Positions 8,626 through 17,467 of a DNA stretch of 64,000 bases are shown in pieces; the first letter of the stretch is position 1, and each line of letters opens with the position of its first letter. The notes below the pieces were generated by a model. It was given only the letters and a program-made list of their open reading frames with translations. It was not told where the DNA came from and made no database searches. Source of the DNA: Mycolicibacterium wolinskyi (GTDB taxonomy: Bacteria > Actinomycetota > Actinomycetes > Mycobacteriales > Mycobacteriaceae); contig NZ_LQQA01000029.1 of assembly GCF_002101965.1 (NCBI RefSeq), positions 62,001 through 126,000 on the forward strand, given 5' to 3'. The translations under genes and the position numbers were made by a program.

Positions 8626-9296
8626 GTGTGCTCGCCAGGGACGGTGGTGCGCTGGTGCGCCACGTCGACGGGTCCGCTGAGAGACCAGACCGTGAGATAG
8701 GCCAGCCCGAAAAACGCTGCGACGGCGATCGCCACGCCCGTCGACTGGACGTAGGCGAACGGCGAGCGCACCCACTCGAGCGTGGCGGCCACCACCGACT
8801 CCGGCCGGGTGACAAGATCCCAGGAGTTCCATCGCTGGAACCGGCCGATCACCACCCCGATCGCACACAGTCCCACCGAGACGACGACGGTCAGCCAACC
8901 CCACGCCCGGCCGAGATCACGGTCGACGCGCTGGTGCACCAGCAGCAGGGACACCACCCCGAGAAGAATCCCGGTCCAGGCCGCGAACCCGTACTGCAAT
9001 ACGTGGCGCCACAACTCATAACCCTCGCCGAGATGCACGAGATCGGTGACCAGGTAAGGCGCATTCGGTAGAAACGCCAACCAGATCAGGCCGAGCGGTA
9101 CCAACCACAGTCGCCGGCGCACCACTGCGAATCCGACGGCGAAGACCATGGGAATCCAGGCCAGGAACAAATTCCACACTAGGAACCGAGTGGGGTAGGA
9201 CAGCGGCGCGGCCGGATCGGTGACACCGAGCACCAACGTCAGCCCGGTCGTCGCCAGCAAGGACAAGATCAGGACGACGCGACGGGCGTTGGTCAT
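8622..9296 (-). CDS. DUF1361 family membrane protein
   Basis: A 224-aa protein with five to six hydrophobic helices. The segment RFLVWNLFLAWIPMVFAV and the motif FLPNAPYLVTDL are characteristic of DUF1361 proteins, whose function is unknown. It converges on the response regulator with overlapping stop codons and is not obviously linked to the mycothiol-type dehydrogenase behind it on the same strand (29 bp away), though cotranscription is possible. Confidence 0.75.
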   Translation of the reverse strand: MTNARRVVLILSLLATTGLTLVLGVTDPAAPLSYPTRFLVWNLFLAWIPMVFAVGFAVVRRRLWLVPLGLIWLAFLPNAPYLVTDLVHLGEGYELWRHVLQYGFAAWTGILLGVVSLLLVHQRVDRDLGRAWGWLTVVVSVGLCAIGVVIGRFQRWNSWDLVTRPESVVAATLEWVRSPFAYVQSTGVAIAVAAFFGLAYLTVWSLSGPVDVAHQRTTVPGEHT

Positions 9297-9325
9297 GGCT
9301 CCAGTTTGCCGGGTGGACCGACGTC

Positions 9326-10417
9326 TCAGGATTTCAGTACCACCACTGAGCGCAGGACGTCGCCGGCGTGCATTTTGTGGAAGGCGTCTTCGATCGCGTC
9401 GAGGCCGATGCGTTCGGAGACGAATTTTTCCAGCGGCAGCCGGCCCTGCAGGGAGAGGGAGATGAGGGTGGGGAAGTCGCGTTCGGGTAGGCAGTCGCCG
9501 TACCAGGAGGATTTGAGTGATCCGCCGCGGGAGAAGAAGTCGACGAGCGGCATTTCCAGGGTCATGTCGGGGGTGGGCACGCCGACCAGCACGACGGTGC
9601 CGGCCAGGTCGCGCGCGTAGAACGCCTGCTCATAGGTCGCAGGCCGACCCACCGAATCGATGACCACATCCGCACCGTGACCGTCGGTCAGATCTTGAAT
9701 CGACTTCACCACATCCGCATTGGCGGCATTGACCGTGTCGGTGGCGCCGAACTCCCGCGCCCACTCCAACTTTCGATCATCGAGATCGACGGCGATGATC
9801 TTCTTGGCGCCGACGAGGGCGGCGCCGGCGATGGCGGCATCACCGACGCCGCCGCAGCCGATGACGGCCACGGTGTCGTCGCGACCGACGGCTCCGGTGT
9901 TGATCGCCGCGCCGATGCCGGCCATGACGCCGCAGCCCAGCAGCCCGGCCACGGCCGGATCGGCCTCGGCATCGACCTTGGTGCACTGGCCCTCATGGAC
10001 CAGGGTCTTGTCGGCGAACGCGCCGATACCCAGGGCGGGGGTGAGTTCGGTGCCGTCGGTCAGCGTCATCTTCTGCGCGGCGTTGTGGGTGTCGAAGCAC
10101 AGGTTCGGGCGGCCCCGCTTGCAGGCGCGGCATTCCCCGCATACTGCCCGCCAGTTCAACACCACGAAGTCGCCGGGCTCGACATGGGTGACGCCCTCGC
10201 CGATGGCCTCCACGGTGCCCGCGGCCTCGTGGCCCAGCAGGAACGGGTACTCGTCGTTGATGCCGCCCTCGCGGTAGGTCAGATCGGTATGGCACACCCC
10301 GCACGCGATGATGTCGACCACCACCTCACCCGGACCCGGATCCGGGATCACGATGTCGACCAACTCGACGGGCTGCTTCTTGGACCGCGAAATCACACCG
10401 CGCACTGTCTGAGGCAT
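9326..10417 (-). CDS. Zinc alcohol dehydrogenase of the S-(hydroxymethyl)mycothiol dehydrogenase type
   Basis: A 363-aa class III-like alcohol dehydrogenase. Catalytic zinc ligands: Cys39 (ACGVCHTD), His63-Glu64 (LGHEA) and a later Cys (LLGCGV). Structural zinc: Cys93, Cys96, Cys99 and Cys107 (CGECRACKRGRPNLC). The cofactor motif is IGCGGVGDAA. The family oxidises the formaldehyde-mycothiol adduct, and paralogs oxidise other alcohols or aldehydes. Here it ends an operon with an aldehyde dehydrogenase (66 bp upstream), a gamma-glutamyl hydrolase and an aminotransferase, so it more likely serves an alcohol or aldehyde step of that pathway, or removes formaldehyde released by it. Ribosome site aaagga before the ATG. 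Confidence 0.8.
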   Translation of the reverse strand: MPQTVRGVISRSKKQPVELVDIVIPDPGPGEVVVDIIACGVCHTDLTYREGGINDEYPFLLGHEAAGTVEAIGEGVTHVEPGDFVVLNWRAVCGECRACKRGRPNLCFDTHNAAQKMTLTDGTELTPALGIGAFADKTLVHEGQCTKVDAEADPAVAGLLGCGVMAGIGAAINTGAVGRDDTVAVIGCGGVGDAAIAGAALVGAKKIIAVDLDDRKLEWAREFGATDTVNAANADVVKSIQDLTDGHGADVVIDSVGRPATYEQAFYARDLAGTVVLVGVPTPDMTLEMPLVDFFSRGGSLKSSWYGDCLPERDFPTLISLSLQGRLPLEKFVSERIGLDAIEDAFHKMHAGDVLRSVVVLKS

Positions 10418-10483
10418 GGTGAGTCCTTTCTTTGAGTTCCATCGATGCGCTTGCCGGCGATCAGCGGTTGGCCCGGCCAGTGC

Positions 10484-11845
10484 CTACGATGCGGTGTTGA
10501 AGAAGACGTTCTTCACTTCGGTGTAGGCGTCGAGCGCATCTGGACCAAGTTCGCGGCCCAAACCTGACTGCTTGAAACCGCCGAACGGCGTCGTGATGCG
10601 CACGGAGGTATACGAGTTCACGGCCAGTGCCCCCGCGTCCACCCCACGCGCAACGCGCATCGAGCGTGCGGCGTTCGACGTCCAGATCGATCCGGCCAAG
10701 CCGTAGATGGTGTCGTTGGCTCGGGCAACCGCCTCGTCCTCGCTGTCGAAAGCGAGGACGGAGACAACGGGCCCGAAAATCTCTTCACGCGCCGAACGAT
10801 GGTCGTCGGCGATGGGATGAAGCACGGTGGGGGCAAACCAGTACCCGGGCCCCGTCGGCGCCGAACCACGGAACAGCACGGGTGCGTCATCGACGTAGCT
10901 CTGCACGGTGGCGGCATGACCCGCCGAGATCAGCGGGCCCATCTGAGTGTTCTCCGCGAGCGGGTCGCCGACGACGATGTTGGAGACGACCTTCTCGAGT
11001 TTCTCGAGGAACGTTTCCAGAGCGGACCGTTCGACGAACACCCTCGACCGTGCGCAGCAGTCTTGTCCCGAGTTCCCAAAGACCGCGCCCGTCAGGCCCT
11101 CGGCGGCCGCGTCGAGGTCGGCGTCGGCGAACACCAGCGCCGCCGACTTACCGCCCAGTTCCAGGGTCACGCGTTTGATGCCCTCGGCGGCACGCCGCGC
11201 GATGTCCTTGCCGACATCGGTCGAACCGGTGAACGCGACCTTGCCGACCGCGGGATGCTCGACGAGCTGGCTGCCGATCGTCCGTCCCGGGCCGACGACG
11301 ACGTTGAAAAGACCCGCGGGTAGCCCGGCCTCGACGGCGAGCTCGCCGAGCCTCAATGACGTCAGCGGTGTGAGCTCAGCGGGCTTGAGCACCACCGCAT
11401 TGCCAGCCGCCAACGCCGGCGCCACCTTCCAGGCGGCGATCGTCAGCGGATAGTTCCACGGCGTGATCAGCCCCACCACACCGATGGGTTCGTGGAACGT
11501 CATGTCCACGCCGCCGGCCACCGGAATGGTGTGTCCCATAAGGCGTTCCGGGGCGGCAGCGTAGTAGCGGAATGTCGCTGCGACGCCGGCGATCGCGCCA
11601 CGGGCATCGCTGATGGGCATGCCGACGTTGCGGGCCTCGAGCTGGGCCAGGGCTTCGCGGTTGTTGTCGACCGCCGCCGCGATGGCCAACAGCACCTCAG
11701 CACGGAACTGGGGTGGCTGTGCGGCCCACTGCCGCTGCGCGACGGCGGCGCGGGCGATCACATCGTCCAGCCCCGCGGGTGTGATCTGTTCGAGCGATTG
11801 GAGGACCTTCTCGGTCGCGGGCTCGATTACGTCGATGACGGCCAT
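10484..11845 (-). CDS. NAD(P)-dependent aldehyde dehydrogenase (PuuC/aminoaldehyde type)
   Basis: A 453-aa ALDH with all key residues: Asn131 (TPWNYPL), Lys154 (VLKPAE), Glu229 (LELGGKS), nucleophile Cys263 (SGQDCCARSR) and the C-terminal PFGGFKQSG. It lies in an operon directly behind a gamma-glutamyl-GABA-hydrolase-like gene (one base between) and downstream of an aminotransferase, so the likely substrate is an aminoaldehyde such as gamma-glutamyl-aminobutyraldehyde, which it would oxidise to the acid. That assignment is from context only. Strong ribosome site ggaggaaa ahead of the ATG. Confidence 0.88.
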   Translation of the reverse strand: MAVIDVIEPATEKVLQSLEQITPAGLDDVIARAAVAQRQWAAQPPQFRAEVLLAIAAAVDNNREALAQLEARNVGMPISDARGAIAGVAATFRYYAAAPERLMGHTIPVAGGVDMTFHEPIGVVGLITPWNYPLTIAAWKVAPALAAGNAVVLKPAELTPLTSLRLGELAVEAGLPAGLFNVVVGPGRTIGSQLVEHPAVGKVAFTGSTDVGKDIARRAAEGIKRVTLELGGKSAALVFADADLDAAAEGLTGAVFGNSGQDCCARSRVFVERSALETFLEKLEKVVSNIVVGDPLAENTQMGPLISAGHAATVQSYVDDAPVLFRGSAPTGPGYWFAPTVLHPIADDHRSAREEIFGPVVSVLAFDSEDEAVARANDTIYGLAGSIWTSNAARSMRVARGVDAGALAVNSYTSVRITTPFGGFKQSGLGRELGPDALDAYTEVKNVFFNTAS

Positions 11846-11846
11846 G

Positions 11847-12581
11847 TCAGTGGTTTCCTCCGAGAGCGTGAGTTGCGCTGTTGATGAAGTCGGTCAGTGC
11901 GTGTTGCAGTTCGGCCGCCTCTGGATGCCACTGCACCCCGAGCACGTACCGATGGTCGGGCCATTCGATTGCCTCGGGCAGTTGATCGGGTAGCGACCGA
12001 GCCGTGACGACGGCGCCGTTGCCGAGCCGGTCCACGCCTTGGTGGTGGTGCGAGTTCACGACCTGTATTCCGCTGCCGCACAACCTCGCCGCGTGCGTGT
12101 CACAGTCCACCTCGACTTCGTGGAACGTCGCGTGGTCGAGCCGTCCCGGGCTGGGGCGGTGTTCGGCGTAGCCGGCGTCGAGCAGGTGTTGATGCAACGT
12201 GCCTCCGGCCGCGACGTTGAGAACCTGCATGCCTCGGCACACTCCGAGTACGGGAATGTCCCGCCGCATGGCTTCCCGGGCCAACATGAGCTCGAACTCG
12301 TCGCGCAGCGGTTCGGTCGCCTCGGTGCGGCCGTTGTTCGCCGCTCCGTACGAAGACGGCTCGACGTCGACACCGCCGATCAACAGCAGCCCGTCGATGC
12401 GGTCGATGAGCAATCCGGGGTTCTCGACCGCGCGCGTGTCGGGCACGAGGCCGAGTGGGATCCCGCCTGCCGCATGGATTTTGGCGAGGTAGGTCGCGGG
12501 GATGATCGCGGCCTGCTGATTCCAGAAGCCCCAGCGGGCGATTTCGAACGCCGTGCAGACGCCGATGACCGGTACGGTCAC
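11847..12581 (-). CDS. Class I glutamine-amidotransferase-like gamma-glutamyl hydrolase (PuuD type)
   Basis: A 244-aa protein of the peptidase C26 family. The triad is visible: nucleophile Cys115 (LGVCRGMQ), His219 and Glu221 (GVQWHPEA). PuuD-type enzymes free gamma-aminobutyrate or an analogue from its gamma-glutamyl amide. It sits between an aminotransferase and an aldehyde dehydrogenase, with a glutamine-synthetase-like ligase on the facing operon, which matches a gamma-glutamylated amine degradation route. Related GATase proteins act as ammonia donors, but no synthetase partner is fused or adjacent. Confidence 0.83.
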   Translation of the reverse strand: MTVPVIGVCTAFEIARWGFWNQQAAIIPATYLAKIHAAGGIPLGLVPDTRAVENPGLLIDRIDGLLLIGGVDVEPSSYGAANNGRTEATEPLRDEFELMLAREAMRRDIPVLGVCRGMQVLNVAAGGTLHQHLLDAGYAEHRPSPGRLDHATFHEVEVDCDTHAARLCGSGIQVVNSHHHQGVDRLGNGAVVTARSLPDQLPEAIEWPDHRYVLGVQWHPEAAELQHALTDFINSATHALGGNH

Positions 12582-12587
12582 GTCTGA

Positions 12588-13961
12588 TCAGCCGATCTCG
12601 TGGGCGAACTTCGCCTCTGCCTCGGTGAGGCAGCGGTCGACGATCTCGATGGCGCGCTCGGCTTCGCTACGCGTCAGCACGAACGGCGGCGCGAGGTGCA
12701 AAACATCCCACACCCGGGTGACCAGGCCCTCTTCCTGCGTGCGCAGTGCGAGCTGCTTGATGAACGGATGCGATGTTCCCCACGCTTCGCGTGTCTCCTT
12801 GCTCTTGACGAAATCGATTGCGCACAAGAGACCTTTGCCGCCACGGACATCACCGACAGTGGGGTGGCTGCGCAGCTCCTGGGCGAGCTCGAACAGGTAC
12901 GTGCCCATCTCGGCGGAGCGTTCGACCAGGTTTTCGCGTTCGAGGATCTCGATGTTCTTCAGGGCAGCGGCAGCTGCCACGGCATGACCGCCGAAGGTGA
13001 TCAGGTGTCCGAGTGCGTGCCCGTCGGGACGGAAATCGTCAAAGATCGACGACCGGACCGCCACGGCCGCAACCGGTGCGTAGCCACTCGAAAGGCCTTT
13101 GGCCATGGTCATGATGTCGGGAACAACGCCGTAGTGCTCGGCGGCGAACACCTTGCCCGTGCGTCCCCAGCCGGTGATGACCTCATCCATGATGAGCAGA
13201 ACGCCGTACTTGTCGCAGATTTCGCGCAGCATCTGCCAGTACACCGGGCTCGGCAGGTGAGTCCCGTTGGCGACCGAGATCGGTTCACCGATCACCGCGG
13301 CGACATGCTCCGGACCCTGGATGAGGATCTCCTGCTCGACATAGCGGGCGCACATGATGTCGCCGGCCTCGCCCTCAAGACCGAAATCGTTGCGATAGTG
13401 GTTGGGGTTGGGCACCTTGCTGACGCCGGACATGAACGGCCCGAAGTACTTTTCGCTCGCACTGCCGGTCAGGCTCGCAGCGCCGAACGTGGTGCCGTGA
13501 TAGGAACCACGCCGTGCAATGATCTTGTAGCGCTTGCCAAATCCGCGTATCACCTGCACCTGCTTGGCGATCTTCATCGCGCTCTCGACTGCCTCGGATC
13601 CGCCCGAGCACAGGAACACGCGGTCGAGGTCGCCCGGGGTGAGGGACGCGATCTTGCCGGCAAGCTTGATCGCTGCCGGGTTGGCGGCATTCGATGCGGC
13701 GGTGTAGGCAATCTTGCCGGCCTGTTCGGCCATGGCCTCACCGATCTCGGTGCGGCCATGGCCGGCCGCCACCACGAACAGCCCGGCCAGGCCGTCGATG
13801 TACTCCTTGCCGTTCACGTCGATCAACGTCGAGCCGCTGCCCTCGACGAAGACCCGTAGCCCGCCCTGGATCAGTTCGTTCCATTCCAGGTCGTTGCTGT
13901 GCAGCCAAAGGTGGTCGAGAGCTTGTGTCTCCAGCTCGTGGCGAGTTTGCAGTGACGTCAT
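12588..13961 (-). CDS. Class III PLP-dependent omega-aminotransferase
   Basis: A 457-aa class III aminotransferase. PLP is bound by Lys288 (TMAKGLSSGYAP) and Asp259 (LLIMDEVITGWGRTG); SGGSEAVESAMK and SYHGTTFGA are the phosphate and ring contacts. The closest functional types are putrescine, or gamma-glutamylputrescine, : pyruvate aminotransferases (SpuC-like) and beta-alanine:pyruvate transaminases. In this cluster it would make the aminoaldehyde for the downstream ALDH, replacing the PuuB oxidase, which is absent. It is preceded by pdxS (31 bp) and followed by the puuD-like gene (6 bp). Confidence 0.87.
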   Translation of the reverse strand: MTSLQTRHELETQALDHLWLHSNDLEWNELIQGGLRVFVEGSGSTLIDVNGKEYIDGLAGLFVVAAGHGRTEIGEAMAEQAGKIAYTAASNAANPAAIKLAGKIASLTPGDLDRVFLCSGGSEAVESAMKIAKQVQVIRGFGKRYKIIARRGSYHGTTFGAASLTGSASEKYFGPFMSGVSKVPNPNHYRNDFGLEGEAGDIMCARYVEQEILIQGPEHVAAVIGEPISVANGTHLPSPVYWQMLREICDKYGVLLIMDEVITGWGRTGKVFAAEHYGVVPDIMTMAKGLSSGYAPVAAVAVRSSIFDDFRPDGHALGHLITFGGHAVAAAAALKNIEILERENLVERSAEMGTYLFELAQELRSHPTVGDVRGGKGLLCAIDFVKSKETREAWGTSHPFIKQLALRTQEEGLVTRVWDVLHLAPPFVLTRSEAERAIEIVDRCLTEAEAKFAHEIG

Positions 13962-13992
13962 GATGTGTTCCCTTTCTTGATGATTCGTCTTG

Positions 13993-14913
13993 TCACCAGC
14001 CGCGTTGGGCGAGGCGGTGTGGGGTGGGGATGTCGTCGACGTTGATGCCGACCATGGCTTGGCCGAGGTTGCGGGAGACTTTGGCGAGGACGTCGGGGTC
14101 GTCGTGGAAGGTGGTGGCTTTGACGATGGCGGCGGCGCGTTGGGCGGGGTCGCCGGATTTGAAGATGCCCGACCCGACGAACACGCCCTCGGCGCCGAGC
14201 TGCATCATCATCGCCGCATCGGCGGGGGTGGCGATGCCGCCGGCGGTGAACAGGGTGACGGGTAGTTTGCCGGCGCGGGCGACCTCGGCGACGAGTTCGT
14301 AGGGGGCTTGGAGTTCTTTGGCGGCGACGTAGAGTTCGTCGTCGCGCAGGGTGGTGAGCCGGCGGATCTCGCCACCGATCTTGCGCATGTGGGTGGTGGC
14401 GTTGGAGATGTCGCCGGTGCCGGCTTCGCCTTTGGAGCGGATCATCGCCGCGCCTTCGGTGATGCGGCGTAGTGCTTCACCGAGGGTGGTGGCTCCGCAG
14501 ACGAAGGGGGCGGTGAAGTGCCATTTGTCGATGTGGTGGGTGTAGTCGGCGGGGGTGAGGACTTCGGATTCGTCGATGTAGTCGATGCCGAGGCTTTGCA
14601 GGATCTGGGCTTCGACGAAGTGTCCGATGCGGGCTTTGGCCATCACGGGGATGGTGACGGCGTCGATGATGGCTTCGATCATGTCGGGGTCGGACATGCG
14701 TGCGACGCCGCCTTGGGCGCGGATGTCGGCGGGGACGCGTTCGAGGGCCATGACTGCCACGGCGCCGGCGCCTTCGGCGATGCGGGCTTGTTCGGGGGTG
14801 ACGACGTCCATGATCACGCCGCCCTTGAGCATCTCGGCCATACCCCGCTTCACCCGCGCGGTACCGACGTTTATCGGAGATGGGTCGACCGCGAGTTGAT
14901 TGGATTGTGACAC
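13993..14913 (-). CDS. pdxS: Pyridoxal 5'-phosphate synthase subunit PdxS, no PdxT beside it
   Basis: A 306-aa (beta-alpha)8 enzyme that builds PLP from ribose 5-phosphate, glyceraldehyde 3-phosphate and ammonia. Conserved parts: KRGMAEMLKGGVIMDVVTP (22-40, with Asp36), the Schiff-base lysine Lys93 in PVMAKARIGH and RSKGEAGTGD. The GTG at 14913 gives the usual family N-terminus and length; the frame stays open upstream to 14985 but that extension is not conserved-looking. PdxS normally works with the glutaminase PdxT, which is not in the window. Leading an operon that contains a PLP enzyme suggests local cofactor supply. Confidence 0.9.
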   Translation of the reverse strand: MSQSNQLAVDPSPINVGTARVKRGMAEMLKGGVIMDVVTPEQARIAEGAGAVAVMALERVPADIRAQGGVARMSDPDMIEAIIDAVTIPVMAKARIGHFVEAQILQSLGIDYIDESEVLTPADYTHHIDKWHFTAPFVCGATTLGEALRRITEGAAMIRSKGEAGTGDISNATTHMRKIGGEIRRLTTLRDDELYVAAKELQAPYELVAEVARAGKLPVTLFTAGGIATPADAAMMMQLGAEGVFVGSGIFKSGDPAQRAAAIVKATTFHDDPDVLAKVSRNLGQAMVGINVDDIPTPHRLAQRGW

Positions 14914-15031
14914 GATCCATTTTCTACCGTGGCGGTGACGGTCCGTCAAGACGTGGTCCGTCGTGTTCCCTGGGGCGGCCCGCAAAGTCGTTGATTACGG
15001 GACTGTTTCGTCGGCTCATCGACTGCACGTT

Positions 15032-15065
15032 GACGTCTCAGGTATTGCCAAGCGTCAGGACGTCT
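15032..15065. promoter_or_regulatory. Direct repeat GACGTCT in the divergent pdxS / phosphotriesterase-like promoter region
   Basis: GACGTCT occurs at 15032-15038 and again at 15059-15065, 27 bp apart. The second copy lies inside a small inverted repeat, TCAGGACGTCTGA (15056-15068). This is the only ordered signal I see in the 192-bp gap (14914-15105) between the two divergent operons. It could be the operator of the GntR regulator at the far end of the cluster; this is a guess. Confidence 0.3.
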
Positions 15066-15105
15066 GATAAAAAGGCGCTCACCGAACTCCATTTAAGGAT
15101 GTGCG

Positions 15106-16122
15106 ATGCCGATCTACACAGTCCTTGGCCCCATCGAACCGTCCGAGTTGGGCGAAACCAGCATGCACGAGCACCTGCTGATCGACGGTCGCGTCTGGTT
15201 CGAACCCGCGCGTGAACCCGTTCCGGAACCACCAGCGGTCAGCCTCGAGAACTTGGGATTTGTTCACTGGAACCTGGTCAGTCTCGAGGACAATCTGCTG
15301 ATCGACGACGTCGACCTGGCCGTGCGAGAGCTTGAGTACTTCGCTGGCGTGCCGAACGCCGGCCTGGTGGACCTCACCAACATCGGCCTCGGCCGCCGGA
15401 TCGATGATCTGGCAACGATCTCCAAACGAGCCGGCCTGCACGTGATGAGCGGCTGCGGGTTCTACATCCACGACTCTCACCCCGACTACGTCGAGCAGTG
15501 GAGCGTCGATCAACTCGCCGAGCTGCTGATCGGTGAGCTCCGGGTAGGCGTCGACGGCACGGGCATCAAAGCGGCGCTCATCGGTGAGATCGGCACCAGT
15601 TCACCGGTCACCGAGCGGGAGAAGAAGGTGCTCGCCGCGGCCGGTACAGCCGCGGTGGAGACACAGGCATCAGTGAGCATCCACCTGGAGCCACGCGGTG
15701 CGGAAGCGCTGAACGTACTGGAAATCTTGTTGGGTCAAGGGATGTCGACCGATCGCGTCATCATGGGCCACCTCGACGAACATCTCGACAAGGCCTATCA
15801 CGCCGATGTCGCGCAGTCCGGCGTCGCGATGGCATTCGACACGTTCGGTTCCGACTTCTACTTCAGTGGCCTGTTCAAGGATCCCACCGACCTCGAACGG
15901 ATCGACCACCTCCTGCCCCTGCTGCACGACGGCCACGCCGAGCAACTGGTGTTGGCCTGTGACGTGTGGACGAAGGCAAATCTCAAGCACTACGGCGGTT
16001 TCGGATACGACCATCTGCACCGCCGCATCCTGCCGCTGCTACGTGACGAGCACGGGGTCAGTGACGACACGATCACGCAGATGATGGTCGGCAATCCCCG
16101 CCGATTGCTAAATCGGCCTTGA
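15106..16122 (+). CDS. Phosphotriesterase-family metal-dependent hydrolase
   Basis: A 338-aa amidohydrolase-superfamily TIM barrel. Metal ligands appear in order: His21 and His23 (MHEHL), a bridging acidic residue in LIGEIGTSS, His in VSIHLEPRG, His in IMGHLDEH and Asp in LACDVWTK. Family members hydrolyse phosphotriesters, but most natural ones are lactonases or act on N-acyl amino acids and amides. It is the first gene of the rightward operon with the ligase and permease, so an amide, lactone or ester linked to the imported amine is the likely substrate. No signal peptide is seen. Start follows a weak ribosome site. Confidence 0.82.
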   Translation: MPIYTVLGPIEPSELGETSMHEHLLIDGRVWFEPAREPVPEPPAVSLENLGFVHWNLVSLEDNLLIDDVDLAVRELEYFAGVPNAGLVDLTNIGLGRRIDDLATISKRAGLHVMSGCGFYIHDSHPDYVEQWSVDQLAELLIGELRVGVDGTGIKAALIGEIGTSSPVTEREKKVLAAAGTAAVETQASVSIHLEPRGAEALNVLEILLGQGMSTDRVIMGHLDEHLDKAYHADVAQSGVAMAFDTFGSDFYFSGLFKDPTDLERIDHLLPLLHDGHAEQLVLACDVWTKANLKHYGGFGYDHLHRRILPLLRDEHGVSDDTITQMMVGNPRRLLNRP

Positions 16123-16147
16123 GCCCATCGACTTAGAGGAAAGTCAG

Positions 16148-17467
16148 TTGTCCACAACATATGCCGACTCGGCAAGGGCCGACGTCGTGAACGGCCTTCC
16201 GGCTGACGCACATTCAGTCGTACCACTCTTCCCGGATATCCACGGAAATCTGCGTGGGAAGCTCGTGGATCCCAAGCTGATCAGCTCCGACCGGGCACTC
16301 ACCGAAGAAATTCCCACCACCGATCTGTTGCTCGCGGTCGACCCCCTCGATGAGCCGATCACCACGCTGTCCACCATGGGGCTGAAGGGCGGCGCGAAAG
16401 ATCTCCTGCTGCGTCCCGATCTCACCACGCTGCGTCCGATGCCGTGGTTCCCGGCCGCCTACCTTCTGCTGGGTGACCTGTACGAGACCAGCGGCGAGCC
16501 ATGTGCCGTCAGTCCGCGTCAGGTCCTGCGCAGAGCCCTGGATGCGCTCGCAAGTCATGGACTGAAGCTCAAGGCGGCGTTCGAGTTCGAGTTTCGGCTG
16601 TTCCGCGAAGGCACGTGGGAACCCGCGACTGCCGGCTTGAGTTACAGTCCGCTGACCCTCTCCCATGTCACCGACTTCATCGGCACCCTCCGCCGATATG
16701 CCGACGAGCTACGACTCGGCCTCTCCGTCGTGCACAGCGAGGGGGCGCCCGGCCTGGTCGAGGTCAACGTCGACCCGCAGGACGGTGTGGCGGCCGCCGA
16801 CACCGCAGCATTGTTGCGGCTGGTCGCGGTCGAAGCCGCCCGCAGGCACGGCCTGTCTGCCAACTTCATGGCCAAACCCGTTGCGCACGAAGAAGGATCG
16901 AGCGCACATGTGCACTTTTCGATGTGGGACGAAGTCGGCGACAACGCATTGGGTGCGGCCGCGGGCAATCGAGACGATGAGTTCTACCGGCGCGCGGCGT
17001 GGGGAATGCTCACCCATCTGCCCGCCCTCAGCCTGATCTACAACCCGACGATCAATTCGTACAAGCGGCTCGTTCCCGGCTACTTCGCACCGGTCAGTGC
17101 GGCCTGCGGGCCCGACGACCGCTCCTTTGCCCTTCGCGCACTGCTGAAGAGCCCGGCGGCGAGCCGATTCGAACTGCGACGTCCCGGCGCGGATTGCAAT
17201 CCATACCTGACGCTGGCAGCCATCGCGGCGTCGGTGCATCTCGGCTTGATCGATCGCACTGTGCCCGACCGTGGCCAACTCGACGGTCACGATGGTGCGC
17301 TGCCTACGAGCCTCGAAGGGGCGATCGTCGAATTCCGCAACCGGGACGGACGTTTGGACCAGGTCCTCGGTGCTGAGTTCTGCACACATTATCTGCACAC
17401 GCGGGAATGGGAATTGCACGCATGGCAGAACGCTGTGAGTGAATGGGAAAGGCAGCGCTATGCCTGA
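16148..17467 (+). CDS. Glutamine-synthetase-like gamma-glutamylamine ligase (PuuA/GlnA3-GlnA4 type)
   Basis: A 439-aa type I GS-fold enzyme. Visible motifs: FEFEFRLF (metal-binding Glu pair), EVNVDPQDG, SAHVHFSM (ATP/metal His), NSYKRLVPG and FELRRPGADCNPYL. It is divergent from true glutamine synthetases and of the length seen for gamma-glutamyl-putrescine/polyamine or ethanolamide synthetases, which attach glutamate to an amine at the cost of ATP. Starts at TTG 16148 with a good ribosome site (gaggaaag). The permease gene begins 8 nt before its stop. Together with the hydrolase and ALDH on the facing operon it defines a gamma-glutamylation route; the amine itself is unknown. Confidence 0.82.
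   Translation: MSTTYADSARADVVNGLPADAHSVVPLFPDIHGNLRGKLVDPKLISSDRALTEEIPTTDLLLAVDPLDEPITTLSTMGLKGGAKDLLLRPDLTTLRPMPWFPAAYLLLGDLYETSGEPCAVSPRQVLRRALDALASHGLKLKAAFEFEFRLFREGTWEPATAGLSYSPLTLSHVTDFIGTLRRYADELRLGLSVVHSEGAPGLVEVNVDPQDGVAAADTAALLRLVAVEAARRHGLSANFMAKPVAHEEGSSAHVHFSMWDEVGDNALGAAAGNRDDEFYRRAAWGMLTHLPALSLIYNPTINSYKRLVPGYFAPVSAACGPDDRSFALRALLKSPAASRFELRRPGADCNPYLTLAAIAASVHLGLIDRTVPDRGQLDGHDGALPTSLEGAIVEFRNRDGRLDQVLGAEFCTHYLHTREWELHAWQNAVSEWERQRYA

Noticed and set aside
12600..13859. 419-codon forward frame opposite the aminotransferase
   Set aside because: Antisense shadow of a gene with complete PLP motifs.
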